A DNA stretch of 64,000 nucleotides from JBGPHT01 sp041484525 (GTDB taxonomy: Bacteria; Acidobacteriota; Terriglobia; Bryobacterales; Bryobacteraceae): positions 13,666 through 77,665 of the forward strand of contig JBGPHT010000018.1 in assembly GCA_041484525.1 (NCBI GenBank), given 5' to 3'. Shown here piece after piece: positions 1 through 8,006 of the stretch (position 1 is the first letter of the stretch; every line of letters begins with the position of its first letter). The notes beneath the pieces were generated by a model. The model was not told where the DNA came from and did not search any database. It saw only the letters and a program-made list of their open reading frames with translations. Position numbers and translations under genes: made by a program.

Positions 1-1
1 G

Positions 2-268
2 AACGTGCTGCGCGGCGACATGTCTTTGGTGGGACCGCGGCCGGCCGTTCCGAGCGAAGTGGATAATTACAAGCAGTGGCAGCGCCGGCGGCTCCGCATG
101 CGCCCGGGCCTGACGTGCCTCTGGGCCGTGGCCGGCCGCGACAACGTCGATTTCGAAACGTGGATGAAACTGGACATGCAGTACATTGATACCTGGTCGC
201 TCGCGCTCGACTGGAAGATCCTGCTGCGCACCATCCCACGCGTGCTGAGCGGCCGCGGGGCCAATTGA
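2..268 (+). CDS. Sugar transferase (undecaprenyl-phosphate sugar phosphotransferase), C-terminal part
   Basis: This is the C-terminal 88 residues of a bacterial sugar transferase; the gene starts before the window. The family moves a sugar phosphate from a nucleotide sugar to undecaprenyl phosphate at the inner membrane, the first step in making exopolysaccharide or O-antigen. Visible family marks are the 'RGDMSLVGPRP' stretch near the start, the 'RPGLTCLWAV' stretch and the final 'DTWSLALDWKILLRTIPRVL', which is where these proteins normally end. The true end is therefore present. pyrE follows after 19 bases, but I see no functional link between them. Confidence 0.9.
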   Translation, partial: NVLRGDMSLVGPRPAVPSEVDNYKQWQRRRLRMRPGLTCLWAVAGRDNVDFETWMKLDMQYIDTWSLALDWKILLRTIPRVLSGRGAN

Positions 269-287
269 TACCGGACGGCACACAAAC

Positions 288-902
288 ATGCACTTGCTCC
301 CCACTCCCGACGAAGTCGTACACCTGCTTCGTGAAACCGGCGCGCTGCGCGAGGGCCATTTTGAATACCCCACCGGCATGCACTCGAACGAGTACCTGCA
401 GGTTCCCCTGGCGCTGCGCTATTACCAGCACCAGCGCCTGCTGTCGGTCGGACTCAGCCGCCTGCTGCGCGCCAACCCGGAGATTCGGGCCATCCTGTCC
501 GACGTCTCCATCGTGGCGCCGGCCACCGGCGGACTGCCGGTCGCGTTCGGCGTCTGCGAAGCCCTGCGCGCCAAACAGGTCTACTGGGCCGAGCGAGACC
601 ACGACCACGAGCCGCTCCACTTCCGCCAGTTCGTGGACCCGCAACCTGGCGAGCCGGTCATCCTGGTGGACGACATCCTGCGCACCGGCAACAAGATCTC
701 GGAGCTGAAGCACCTGCTCGAATCCCGCGGCGCCATGGTCGTCGGCCTGGCCGTGATCATCTACCAGCCGACGCCCACCACCAAGGATTTCGGTTCTCTT
801 CCGCTGTACTATCTGGCCAAACTCGACGCCCACTATTACACCGACAGCAGCAATTGCGACCTTTGCCGCAAAGGCGAGCCCTTACAAAAAGTCTGGGTCT
901 AA
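288..902 (+). CDS. pyrE: Orotate phosphoribosyltransferase
   Basis: A 204-residue type I phosphoribosyltransferase that should convert orotate and PRPP to OMP in pyrimidine synthesis in the cytoplasm. The PRPP-binding loop is clear around residues 124-137 (VILVDDILRTGNKI), with its two acidic residues followed by the Thr-Gly. The N-terminal part (TGALREGHFEYPTGMHSNEY) matches the orotate-binding strand and hood region of PyrE. A Cys pair near the C-terminus (CDLC) is not part of the usual motif. The rest of the pyrimidine genes in the window (pyrR, pyrB, pyrC) are almost 57 kb away, so pyrE is not in that operon. An alternative would be another orotate PRTase-like salvage enzyme. Confidence 0.85.
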   Translation: MHLLPTPDEVVHLLRETGALREGHFEYPTGMHSNEYLQVPLALRYYQHQRLLSVGLSRLLRANPEIRAILSDVSIVAPATGGLPVAFGVCEALRAKQVYWAERDHDHEPLHFRQFVDPQPGEPVILVDDILRTGNKISELKHLLESRGAMVVGLAVIIYQPTPTTKDFGSLPLYYLAKLDAHYYTDSSNCDLCRKGEPLQKVWV

Positions 903-962
903 CGGGTCGTGTGTTTTGACCGGCGTGTAGTCAGATATGACAACATAGTCATGCGAGCCTGA

Positions 963-1496
963 ACCAGCGATCAAGGCGGCAGAGGCAAGCATTTTCTGAA
1001 GCAAGGGATTGCCAGCCAAATCATCGGCGGCTGGCGGATCTCGGGCATTTTCTCACGCCGCACCGGCACTCCGCTTACCTTCACGGGCAACAACAGTTTG
1101 ACCCTGGGCAGCGGCGGGACCACGACGCTCGATCCGGTTGCTCCGATCAAGGTCCTCGGCGGAATCAACGTGAACAATCCCTGGTTCGACACTGCCAGCT
1201 TTGTCAGGACCAACACCAATGTTCAAGGGAGCACCGGCCGGGCGATCTGGAGCGGACCGGGACTCACCGCCCTGAACGCTTCGCTATCGCGTACGATCGC
1301 CTTTCGTGAAGGGGGCCTGAAGCTGCAGCTTCGCCTGGAAACCATCAACGCCACGAATACGGCGCAGTTCTCCAATCCGAATACGGGCTTTGGATCCAAC
1401 TTCGGGTTCATCACGGGAACCATCGGTTCAGGTACAGGTGTGAACGGCACCGGCGGCGGACGCGTCGTGCAGTTAGGCGCCAAGCTAACCTTCTGA
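963..1496 (+). pseudogene. Remnant of a TonB-dependent (Oar-like) outer-membrane receptor
   Basis: The reading frame is open from just after a TGA at 960-962 and gives about 178 residues that look like the last strands of an Oar-like, carboxypeptidase-regulatory-domain TonB receptor: 'QIIGGWRISGIFSRRTGTPLTF', a 'LNASLSRTIAFREG' strand, and a terminal 'VVQLGAKLTF' ending in the Phe typical of outer-membrane beta-barrels. Full-length members exceed 1000 residues, so the signal peptide, plug and most of the barrel are missing. No good start codon or ribosome site lies at the beginning. I read it as a 5'-deleted gene. It is directly followed by a family A palindrome. Confidence 0.75.
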
Positions 1497-1505
1497 TCGG
1501 AAACC

Positions 1506-1565
1506 GGGGACAGGCTACGAAACCTTCCGCGCCGCCTTTTGCGCGGAATTTCGTTGCCTGTCCCC
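1506..1565. repeat. Family A palindromic repeat, copy 1
   Basis: An imperfect palindrome with arms GGGGACAGG and CCTGTCCCC enclosing a conserved core that reads CTACGAAACCTTCCGCGCC, a short loop, then GCGCGGAATTTCGTTG. The flanks continue the pairing: GGAAA lies just outside on the left and TTTCC on the right. It sits 10 bases after the receptor remnant. Four more copies lie at about 3.5, 5.8, 19.8 and 37.0 kb. The layout is REP-like, but I do not recognise a named family. Confidence 0.85.
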
Positions 1566-1667
1566 GCTTTCCAGCGAATACTCCTCTTGCTGAATCATTG
1601 TGCAGAATGTAACAAACGTATAACTAACTTAGACATCGACCCTTTCCAATAATCGTTTTCCACAGTC

Positions 1668-1689
1668 TTTTCCACGTCCCAGTGGAAAA
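1668..1689. other. Small perfect hairpin in the gap before the methyltransferase
   Basis: TTTTCCAC and GTGGAAAA form an 8-bp perfect stem around a 6-base loop. It lies in the 225-bp stretch between repeat copy 1 and the next gene. That stretch is relatively AT-rich and otherwise shows nothing I can name. It could be an operator or part of a terminator; the role is unknown. Confidence 0.35.
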
Positions 1690-1790
1690 CCCTTTAGATA
1701 GCGTTCAGCCGACCCAGGACCAATCGCCCCGAAACTCCGTCCACCGTTCGCCGACAATGGTAAATTGAATACATTGCGAGGTTGGAAGTG

Positions 1791-2318
1791 ATGCGGAGAG
1801 TCTGCCTCCTGGCCCTTTTGGCCTGCGCCCAATTAACCGCCCAGGACCAAAAACTGGCGCCCTACTATCCCACTCCGGAGACGATCGTCGAGAAGATGCT
1901 TCGACTGGGCGGCCTCAAAGCCGGCGAGAAAATGGTCGATCTCGGTTCGGGCGACGGGCGCATCGTGATCATGGCGGCCCAGAAGTTTCATGCCGACGCT
2001 ACCGGCGTCGAGCTGGCCGTCGATCTCTGCAAACAGAGCCTGGACAAAATCCGCAAGCTCGGCCTGGAAAAGACCGCCCACATCGTGAACGGAGATCTTC
2101 TGAAGCAAAACTACAGCTCCGCGGACTTGGTGACCGTCTATCTGCTTCCCGATTCCATCGATGCGAAAGTGCAGCCCCTGCTCGACAGGCAACTGAAGAA
2201 GGGGGCGCGCGTGGTGGCCCACGATTTCGAGTTTAAGAACTGGACGCCGGAGAAAGTGGAGAACGTCGCGGACGACGGCGAGGGCCGGAGTCATACGCTG
2301 TTTCTCTACCGGAAGTGA
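1791..2318 (+). CDS. Exported class I SAM-dependent methyltransferase-like protein
   Basis: About 175 residues. The first 19 look like a signal peptide (MRRVCLLALLACAQLTAQ), followed by a Rossmann-type methyltransferase fold with the SAM-binding loop VDLGSGDGRIVI near residues 47-58 and an acidic GVEL at the end of strand 2. Members with this layout are common in Acidobacteria and related phyla; the substrate is not known. I chose the ATG at 1791 because GAGG lies eight bases upstream; a TTG at 1782 would add three residues. The stop overlaps the GTG start of the next gene, suggesting co-translation with the sensor kinase. An exported enzyme needing SAM is odd, so the N-terminus may be a membrane anchor instead. 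Confidence 0.75.
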   Translation: MRRVCLLALLACAQLTAQDQKLAPYYPTPETIVEKMLRLGGLKAGEKMVDLGSGDGRIVIMAAQKFHADATGVELAVDLCKQSLDKIRKLGLEKTAHIVNGDLLKQNYSSADLVTVYLLPDSIDAKVQPLLDRQLKKGARVVAHDFEFKNWTPEKVENVADDGEGRSHTLFLYRK

Positions 2319-3469
2319 GCGTGCTCGGGTCCCCCAAAATATCCTGGTCCCGCCTTATGCCGTGGGCGCGCGTCCTGCTGGCGGTAAGCAGCCTCGGGCT
2401 CACTTACTTCTACCTGCTGCACGCCGAGTCGTACGTCTTCGGACTGATCGGCCTCTACCTGGCGTGCGCCGTCCTGGTGGCGGTTCGCGCCCGTGGCCAG
2501 GCCGGGATGCTGGGGCTGCTGGCGCTGTTCGGCGATGCCGTGTTCTTCCTGATCCTGGCGAGCTATGGGACGGAACAATTGCTCTGGCTGTCGTCCATAT
2601 TTTTCCTCTACCTGATGGCCGAAGCCCTGGTCTTCTACGGCCCCGTGGAGTTGGGGGTGGTGGCCGGCGTGGCAGCCGTTTTCTGCGCCGTGCTGCCGTC
2701 CCGTTCGAGCGGACTGCTAGAGCCCACAGTGGTGGTGGCGGGGGCCGTAGCGTTGGGCTTTGCGATCAACCGGCGCGCGCAAATCACCCGCATCGAGAGC
2801 ATGAAGGAGGCTGTCGTAGAGGCCGTGACCGCCGCTGAGAAGTCGCGCGAAGAAGAGCGGCAGCGGATCGCCTCCGATTTCCACGACGGCCCGCTCCAGA
2901 GCTTCATCAGCATGCAGATGCGGCTCGAAATTCTGCGCAAGCTCATGGAGCGCGATTTTCAATCCGGCATGCAGGATCTGAAGCAGCTCCAATCGATCGC
3001 CGTCCAGCAGGTGCGCGACCTGCGCTCGTTCCTGCACAGCATGCGCCCCGTGGACATGGAGGGCGGCAACCTGGTCGCGACCGCGCGGCGCACCGCCGAG
3101 CATTTCCAGAAGGAGAGCGGCATCCCTGTAACCTTCATGGGGACCAACACTCCCGTGGGCCTGCCGCAGGAGATGTCGTCGGAAGTGCTGCAGATGCTCC
3201 GCGAAGCGCTGCACAACGTCCAGAAACACGCGGGCGCGACGCGCGTAGCCGTGGCCATGGAGAAGACGGACCGCGGCCTGGAGATTTCCATCGACGACAA
3301 CGGCCACGGCTTCAACTTTGCCGGCACCTACTCCCTCGAGGAACTGGAACTGCTGCGCCTGGGCCCTGCGAGCCTAAAGCGCCGCGCCCGCTCCTTAAAC
3401 GCCGACCTGCTCCTCGAATCGCGCCCCGGCCGCGGCGCCGGTGTAAAGTTCCGCGTCCCTCTGCAATGA
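2315..3469 (+). CDS. Membrane sensor histidine kinase of the NarX/DegS (HisKA_3) type
   Basis: A 384-residue kinase. Residues about 17-150 hold five to six hydrophobic segments forming a membrane sensor part. A short coiled coil follows, then the HisKA_3 dimerisation helix with the phosphoacceptor motif SDFHDGPLQSF near residue 190. The C-terminal ATPase has the N box 'REALHNVQKHAGA' and a DNGHGF G box. Such kinases phosphorylate LuxR/NarL-type response regulators, but none lies next to it here. The GTG start overlaps the methyltransferase stop by four bases, and its own stop overlaps an ATG that leads directly into a family A repeat. The signal it senses cannot be told from sequence. Confidence 0.88.
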   Translation: MSVLGSPKISWSRLMPWARVLLAVSSLGLTYFYLLHAESYVFGLIGLYLACAVLVAVRARGQAGMLGLLALFGDAVFFLILASYGTEQLLWLSSIFFLYLMAEALVFYGPVELGVVAGVAAVFCAVLPSRSSGLLEPTVVVAGAVALGFAINRRAQITRIESMKEAVVEAVTAAEKSREEERQRIASDFHDGPLQSFISMQMRLEILRKLMERDFQSGMQDLKQLQSIAVQQVRDLRSFLHSMRPVDMEGGNLVATARRTAEHFQKESGIPVTFMGTNTPVGLPQEMSSEVLQMLREALHNVQKHAGATRVAVAMEKTDRGLEISIDDNGHGFNFAGTYSLEELELLRLGPASLKRRARSLNADLLLESRPGRGAGVKFRVPLQ

Positions 3470-3474
3470 CTCCG

Positions 3475-3549
3475 CAATTCGGTGACAGGCTACGAAACCT
3501 TCCGAGCGCCGCATTTGCGCGAGGAATTTCGTTGCCTGTCACCGAATTG
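3475..3549. repeat. Family A palindromic repeat, copy 2
   Basis: The arms are CAATTCGGTGACAGG and CCTGTCACCGAATTG, a 15-bp perfect inverted pair, around the conserved family core. The arm carries GGTGACAGG instead of the GGGGACAGG of copies 1, 3 and 4, and the opposite arm carries the matching change. It is followed to about 3590 by a tail (CCGTCGCG...TTTCGAGGTTGTGTTGCCTGTCCCCG) that also accompanies copy 5 in opposite orientation. The repeat occupies the gap between the kinase stop and the lipoprotein gene. Confidence 0.88.
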
Positions 3550-3573
3550 CCCGTCGCGTACAATTTCGAGGTT

Positions 3574-4644
3574 GTGTTGCCTGTCCCCGAAACTCGTGTC
3601 CCCGAAACTCGTGTCCCCGAAACTCCCCGGAGGCCCGTAGTCGTCGCCCTCGCCCTCCTCCTGTCTGCCTGTTCCCACTACTCCGAATTCACGCTACCCG
3701 AAGTTTCCGGCGGCGACCCCAACACTTCATTCTCCTTCGAACCTCAGAAAGATCCTGTCCTCTCTCCCGCCGAAGGCTGGGAATCCCAAGACGTCCTAAA
3801 CCCTTCCGTCGTCCGCATCGGCGCGCAACTCCTCAATTTCTATTCCGGCTTCGACGGCCAAACCTGGCGCACCGGCCTCGCGCTCTCGACCGACGGCGTC
3901 AACTGGCAGCGTCGCGGCACCTTCCTGGAGCCGTCCCCGCACACATGGGAAGGCCCCTACATCGCCGCCAATGGCTCCGCCCTCTATCACGACCATCAGT
4001 TCTACTACTGGTACGTCGCGGGCGACCGCGCCGTGCCTGCCATCGGCCTGAAGCGCGTCCCCGGAGATGCGCGCGGACCGCAAGGTCTGCCTCGCCAGGA
4101 ATCCAAACCCGTCCTCGAGCACGGCCCCTACGGAAGTTGGGACGAGCGGGGCGTCGCCGATCCCTACGTGATCTGGATCGAGCCATACTTCTACATGTAC
4201 TACCTGGGTCAGGACCGCGCGCGGCGCCAGCGGATCGGTGTGGCGCGCTCCACCGATGGTCTGGTTTTCGAGAAACTCCGCTCCAATCCCGTGCTCGAAC
4301 TGGGCAACATCGGCGCGTTCGATGAGGCCGATCTCGGAGAGCCCGCCGTCTGGCAGTCCCACGGCTTCTATTGGATGCTCTACACGGGCATCGACGCCTC
4401 CGTCAACCGCAAGCTGGGCCTGGCGCGATCCACCAACGGCGTGCATTGGACCAGACTCCCCGCAGTGTTCGCAGGCACCGAGATGTGGAACTCGCGCGTG
4501 CTGTGCGACCCCACCGTCGACACCTCGGGCGGCGTGATCCGCGTCTGGTTCGGCGGCGGCGACGTGGCCTCGCGCGATGCCGGTCTGCACGGCCGGATCG
4601 GCCTCGCGATCCTGCGGCCGGTTAATGCTACGCTGGCGAAGTGA
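3574..4644 (+). CDS. Lipoprotein with a five-bladed propeller glycosidase-like domain (GH32/43/130-like)
   Basis: About 356 residues. A lipobox (LLLSAC) near residue 32 predicts a lipid-anchored protein. The mature part has recurring blade motifs typical of GH43/GH32/GH130 propellers: GLALSTDGVNW, IGVARSTDGLVF and LGLARSTNGVHW, together with a 'DPYVIW' segment. Such enzymes cleave or phosphorolyse plant or microbial polysaccharides; the substrate is unknown. The frame stays open back through repeat copy 2 to an ATG at 3466. I prefer GTG 3574 or TTG 3577, after GAGG at 3568-3571, because upstream residues would be repeat-encoded. Three near-perfect 15-bp units at 3583-3625 encode a VPETR repeat before the signal sequence. 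The stop overlaps the start of bshA. Confidence 0.72.
   Translation: MLPVPETRVPETRVPETPRRPVVVALALLLSACSHYSEFTLPEVSGGDPNTSFSFEPQKDPVLSPAEGWESQDVLNPSVVRIGAQLLNFYSGFDGQTWRTGLALSTDGVNWQRRGTFLEPSPHTWEGPYIAANGSALYHDHQFYYWYVAGDRAVPAIGLKRVPGDARGPQGLPRQESKPVLEHGPYGSWDERGVADPYVIWIEPYFYMYYLGQDRARRQRIGVARSTDGLVFEKLRSNPVLELGNIGAFDEADLGEPAVWQSHGFYWMLYTGIDASVNRKLGLARSTNGVHWTRLPAVFAGTEMWNSRVLCDPTVDTSGGVIRVWFGGGDVASRDAGLHGRIGLAILRPVNATLAK
3583..3625 (+). repeat. 15-bp tandem repeat encoding VPETR
   Basis: The unit GTCCCCGAAACTCGT occurs nearly three times in a row. Each unit resembles the outer arm of the family A repeat (GTCCCCGAAA), so the array probably arose by slippage from a repeat end. It is in frame with the lipoprotein gene and places RVPET units in the region before the hydrophobic signal segment. 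Confidence 0.85.
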
Positions 4645-5765
4645 ACGTCGGCATCACGTGTTATCCCACCTACGGCGGCAGCGGAATCGTCGCCACGGAA
4701 CTGGGGCTCGAGCTGGCGATGCGCGGCCACGAGGTCCACTTCATCACCTACGCCAACCCCATCCGCCTGGACCCGGGGACCCCCCGCATCCACTACCACG
4801 AGGTCGAGGTTTCCACCTATCCGCTGTTTCAATACCCACCCTACTGCCTAGCGCTGGCCTCGCGCATGGCGGAAGTGGCCGAGTCATACCACCTGGATCT
4901 GCTGCACGTGCACTACGCCATTCCGCACTCCATCTCCGCCATGCTGGCGCAGCAGATGCTGGCCGTCAGGCGCAAGCTGCCCTTCATCACCACACTGCAT
5001 GGCACCGACATCACGCTGGTGGGGACCGACCGCTCGTACTTTCCGATTACCAAATTTTCCATCGAGCAATCGAACGGCGTGACCTCGATCAGCGAGTACC
5101 TGCGGCAGCAGACGGTGGAGGTCTTCGGCGTCGCCAACGAGATCCGCGTCATCCCCAATTTCGTCAACTGCGATGTCTACCAGACCGACGACAAAAAGGA
5201 GCGCGCCGCCGCCTATTCGCCCGACGGCGCGAAGCTGTTGATTCACCTTTCGAACTTCCGGCCCGTGAAGCGTGTGCTGGATTGCATCCGCATCCTGGCC
5301 GAAGTGCGGAAGCACACACCCGCGCACCTGTTGATGGTGGGCGACGGTCCGGAGCGCAGCCCCGCCGAGTATCTGGCGCGTGAGCTGAAGCTGGAACAGC
5401 ACGTCTCGTTCCTCGGGAAACAGGACCACGTGGAGCGGTTGATCCCGCTGGCGCACGTACTCTTGATGCCGAGCGAGCTCGAATCGTTCGGACTCGTAGC
5501 GCTCGAAGCCATGGCCTGCAGCGTGGTCCCCGTCGCCACGCGCGTAGGCGGCGTCATGGAGTTGATCACCGATGGCGAAGACGGATTTCTCGAGTCCGTC
5601 GGCGATATCGAAGCCCAGGCCGCGCGCGTAGTTTCACTTCTGACGGATGACGATTTGCACTACCGCATGCGCAAGGCCGGCCGCTGGAACGCTTCCGAGC
5701 GTTTCTGCACCGACAAAATCATCCCGCAATACGAACGCTATTACGAACAAGTCCTGGCAACCTAA
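4641..5765 (+). CDS. bshA: N-acetyl-alpha-D-glucosaminyl L-malate synthase (bacillithiol synthesis)
   Basis: A 374-residue GT4-family retaining glycosyltransferase. It should join GlcNAc from UDP-GlcNAc to L-malate, the first step of bacillithiol synthesis, in the cytoplasm. Family marks are the N-terminal 'CYPTYGGSGIVATELG', 'HVHYAIPHS', 'TTLHGTDITLVG', 'VIPNFVNCDVY' and the C-terminal nucleotide-sugar site 'LLMPSELESFGLVALEAMAC' with the ExFGxxxxE pattern. Length matches the family. It starts at GTG 4641 and overlaps the lipoprotein stop. bshC, the last enzyme of the pathway, is present at 23.9 kb in the same window, which supports a working pathway. A bshB deacetylase is not seen here. Confidence 0.93.
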   Translation: MNVGITCYPTYGGSGIVATELGLELAMRGHEVHFITYANPIRLDPGTPRIHYHEVEVSTYPLFQYPPYCLALASRMAEVAESYHLDLLHVHYAIPHSISAMLAQQMLAVRRKLPFITTLHGTDITLVGTDRSYFPITKFSIEQSNGVTSISEYLRQQTVEVFGVANEIRVIPNFVNCDVYQTDDKKERAAAYSPDGAKLLIHLSNFRPVKRVLDCIRILAEVRKHTPAHLLMVGDGPERSPAEYLARELKLEQHVSFLGKQDHVERLIPLAHVLLMPSELESFGLVALEAMACSVVPVATRVGGVMELITDGEDGFLESVGDIEAQAARVVSLLTDDDLHYRMRKAGRWNASERFCTDKIIPQYERYYEQVLAT

Positions 5766-5769
5766 TCCG

Positions 5770-5840
5770 CATTTCGGGGACAGGCTACGAAACCTTCCGC
5801 GCCGCTCTTGCGCGGAATTTCGTTGCCTGTCCCCGAAATG
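5770..5840. repeat. Family A palindromic repeat, copy 3
   Basis: Arms CATTTCGGGGACAGG and CCTGTCCCCGAAATG are a perfect 15-bp inverted pair around the family core. The outer six bases differ from those of copy 2 (CAATTC) but still match each other. It lies five bases after the bshA stop, where it could also act as a 3' hairpin. The bases after it (CCCCGTCACGAA) resemble the first part of the tail that follows copy 2. Confidence 0.88.
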
Positions 5841-5896
5841 CCCCGTCACGAATCGCACCGCCCTCAACGCATCCGCCCCTACAATAGAAAGAGACT

Positions 5897-6895
5897 ATGT
5901 ACGCGACCTCCGTTGCCACCGCGCGCTACGTGGATCGTCACCCCGAATACCGCGACGCCGGGTTCTACCGAACCATCCTCGGCCTTAAGGTCTCGACGCT
6001 CGGCATCGGCACCTATCTCGGCGGCCTCGACGACACCGCGGACCGCGCCTACATCGACGCCCTGGTCGCCGCCGGTGAGGGCGGCATCAACTTCTTCGAC
6101 ACCGCGATCAACTATCGTAACCAGCGCTCGGAGCGTTGCATCGCCGCCGCGCTCGATCGATTGCAGCGCGACGAAGTCGTAGTCTCGACCAAGGCCGGAT
6201 TTCTCACGCCCGGCGCCGTGCCCGGCTTCCTTCAGCCGGACGACGTCGTCGGAGGCATGCATTCCATGTCGCCCAACTTTCTCGCGCACCAGATCGAGCA
6301 GAGCCGCGCCAACCTAGGCGTCGACACCATCGACGTGTTCTATCTGCACAACCCCGAAACGCAGCTCGGCTTCCGCACCCACGAAGAGTTCGAAGCGCGC
6401 ATTCGCCGCGCGTTCGCCCACCTGGAGCGCCTCGTAGACCAGGAGAAGATCCGCTGGTACGGCTGCGCCACCTGGGACGGATTTCGCAAGAAAGACGCGC
6501 TCAGCCTGCCGCGCCTGGCCGGGATCGCGCAGCAGGAGGGCGGCCCGGAGCACCACTTCCGTTTCATCCAGCTTCCGTTCAACCTGGGGATGGTGGAAGC
6601 GTTCGTGGACCGGCCGGAGAGCGTTCTCGAAACCGCGGCGCGCGTAGGCGTGGCCGTAGTGGCCAGCGCCAGCCTGCAGCAGACGCGCGTGATCCAGGAG
6701 ATGCCGGAGTCAGTTTCGAAACTGCTTCCGGGCTTCGACACCGACGCCCAGCGCGCCATCCAGTTCACACGCTCGACCCCGGGAATCGCGGTGGCGCTGG
6801 TGGGAATGGGCCGGCCGGAGCACGTGCTCGAGAACCTGCGAGTGGCCCGTGTGCGCCCGGCGAGCCGCGAGGAGTATCTGCGGCTTTACCAGTGA
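5897..6895 (+). CDS. Aldo/keto reductase
   Basis: A 332-residue NAD(P)H-dependent aldo/keto reductase with a TIM-barrel fold. The catalytic tetrad can be placed: Asp and Tyr in FFDTAINY, Lys in VVSTKAG and His in FYLHNPE. The C-terminal 'ALVGMGRPEHVLENL' is the usual cofactor-binding end. The substrate cannot be read from sequence. The ATG is preceded by a purine-rich AGAAAGAG. The stop overlaps the start of the UvrC-like gene (TGATG), so the two are probably translated together. A DNA-repair-like partner for a reductase is not an obvious functional pair. Confidence 0.88.
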   Translation: MYATSVATARYVDRHPEYRDAGFYRTILGLKVSTLGIGTYLGGLDDTADRAYIDALVAAGEGGINFFDTAINYRNQRSERCIAAALDRLQRDEVVVSTKAGFLTPGAVPGFLQPDDVVGGMHSMSPNFLAHQIEQSRANLGVDTIDVFYLHNPETQLGFRTHEEFEARIRRAFAHLERLVDQEKIRWYGCATWDGFRKKDALSLPRLAGIAQQEGGPEHHFRFIQLPFNLGMVEAFVDRPESVLETAARVGVAVVASASLQQTRVIQEMPESVSKLLPGFDTDAQRAIQFTRSTPGIAVALVGMGRPEHVLENLRVARVRPASREEYLRLYQ

Positions 6896-8001
6896 TGACC
6901 GCCATCGAAGTCGGGGAAGATCTGGCGCCGCTCGATGTTGCCCTCGAGGGCTTGCCCAACAGTCCCGCCGTTTTCGTGTTGTGGCCAAAGAGCGGCGAAC
7001 CGTATCTTTCGAAGACCGCGCTCCTCCGCCGCCGCCTGCTGCGCCTCTTGCGCCAGCGCGACAAGCCCTCGCGCCTTCTCAACCTCCGCCACACAGTCGC
7101 CCGCATCGAATACCAGTTGACCGGCTCCGCGCTCGAATCCAGCATGGTGCAGTACGGACAGGCCCGTCGCCTGTTCCCGGAAAATTGCCTCGAAGTCCTG
7201 CGGCTGCGCATGCCGCCCTACGTGAAGATTATCCTGACCAACGAATTCCCGCGCAGCCACATCACCACCCACCTCGCGCGCGCCGGCTTGCACTTCGGCC
7301 CCTTCCGCTCGCGAGCCTCGGCCGAGCGGTTCGAAGCGCAATTTCTCGACCTGTTCCAGATGCGCCGCTGCCAGGAAGACCTGGTCCCCGCGCCCGATCA
7401 CCCCGGCTGTATCTATGGCGAAATGGGCATGTGCCTGCGCCCGTGCCAGCAAGTGGTGGGCAAGCCCGAGTACGATCGCGAAGTGGAGCGCGTGGTGGAT
7501 TTCCTGAGCACCGGCGGACGCTCGCTGCTCGATTCCATCGGCCGCTCGCGCGACCAGATGAGCGAGCAGATGGACTTCGAAGAGGCCGCCCGCCTGCACA
7601 AACGCTTCGAGAAGGTGCAAGACGTGCTCAAGCTGCGCGACGAGCTGGCACGCGATCTGGACCGCCTGCACGGCGTCGCTGTAACTCGCTCGACGTCCGC
7701 CGATGGCGTGGTGCTCTGGTTCGTACGCGAAGGCGAAGTAGCGCCGCCTGCGCATTTCAGCTTCGTGGTGGAGGAGGGCAAGCCGGTGTCGCTCGACCGC
7801 AAGCTGCGCGAGACCATCGCCGCCATCGCCCCGCGCCGGCTTTCGGTACGCGAGCGGCAGGAATACCTGGCTCTGCTGGCGCGCTGGTATTACTCCACCT
7901 GGCGCGACGGCGAGTGGCTGGCGTTCGAGAGCTTCGACGACGTGCCCTATCGAAAACTGGTCAACGCTGTTTCGCGCGTGGCCCATCGCAGCGTATCATA
8001 G
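6895..8001 (+). CDS. UvrC-like protein lacking the C-terminal nuclease half
   Basis: A 368-residue protein related to the N-terminal half of excinuclease subunit UvrC (full length about 600). The GIY-YIG region is recognisable by position, but the motif is degraded: PAVF stands where PGVY is expected and YLSK where YVGK is expected. Next come the 'LHFGPFRSR' segment, the Cys region 'CIYGEMGMCLRPC', and a UVR motif (MDFEEAARLHKRFEKV). The RNase H-like nuclease and helix-hairpin-helix domains are absent. It may be a non-catalytic relative or serve another role in DNA metabolism. The frame is open far upstream inside the reductase gene, but ATG 6895 fits the homology start. Confidence 0.8.
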   Translation: MTAIEVGEDLAPLDVALEGLPNSPAVFVLWPKSGEPYLSKTALLRRRLLRLLRQRDKPSRLLNLRHTVARIEYQLTGSALESSMVQYGQARRLFPENCLEVLRLRMPPYVKIILTNEFPRSHITTHLARAGLHFGPFRSRASAERFEAQFLDLFQMRRCQEDLVPAPDHPGCIYGEMGMCLRPCQQVVGKPEYDREVERVVDFLSTGGRSLLDSIGRSRDQMSEQMDFEEAARLHKRFEKVQDVLKLRDELARDLDRLHGVAVTRSTSADGVVLWFVREGEVAPPAHFSFVVEEGKPVSLDRKLRETIAAIAPRRLSVRERQEYLALLARWYYSTWRDGEWLAFESFDDVPYRKLVNAVSRVAHRSVS

Positions 8002-8006
8002 GTCTC

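Noticed and set aside
6136..6894. Long N-terminal extension of the UvrC-like frame
   Set aside because: The extension lies inside the aldo/keto reductase gene in another frame and is Arg-rich without homology; ATG 6895 starts the recognisable domain.
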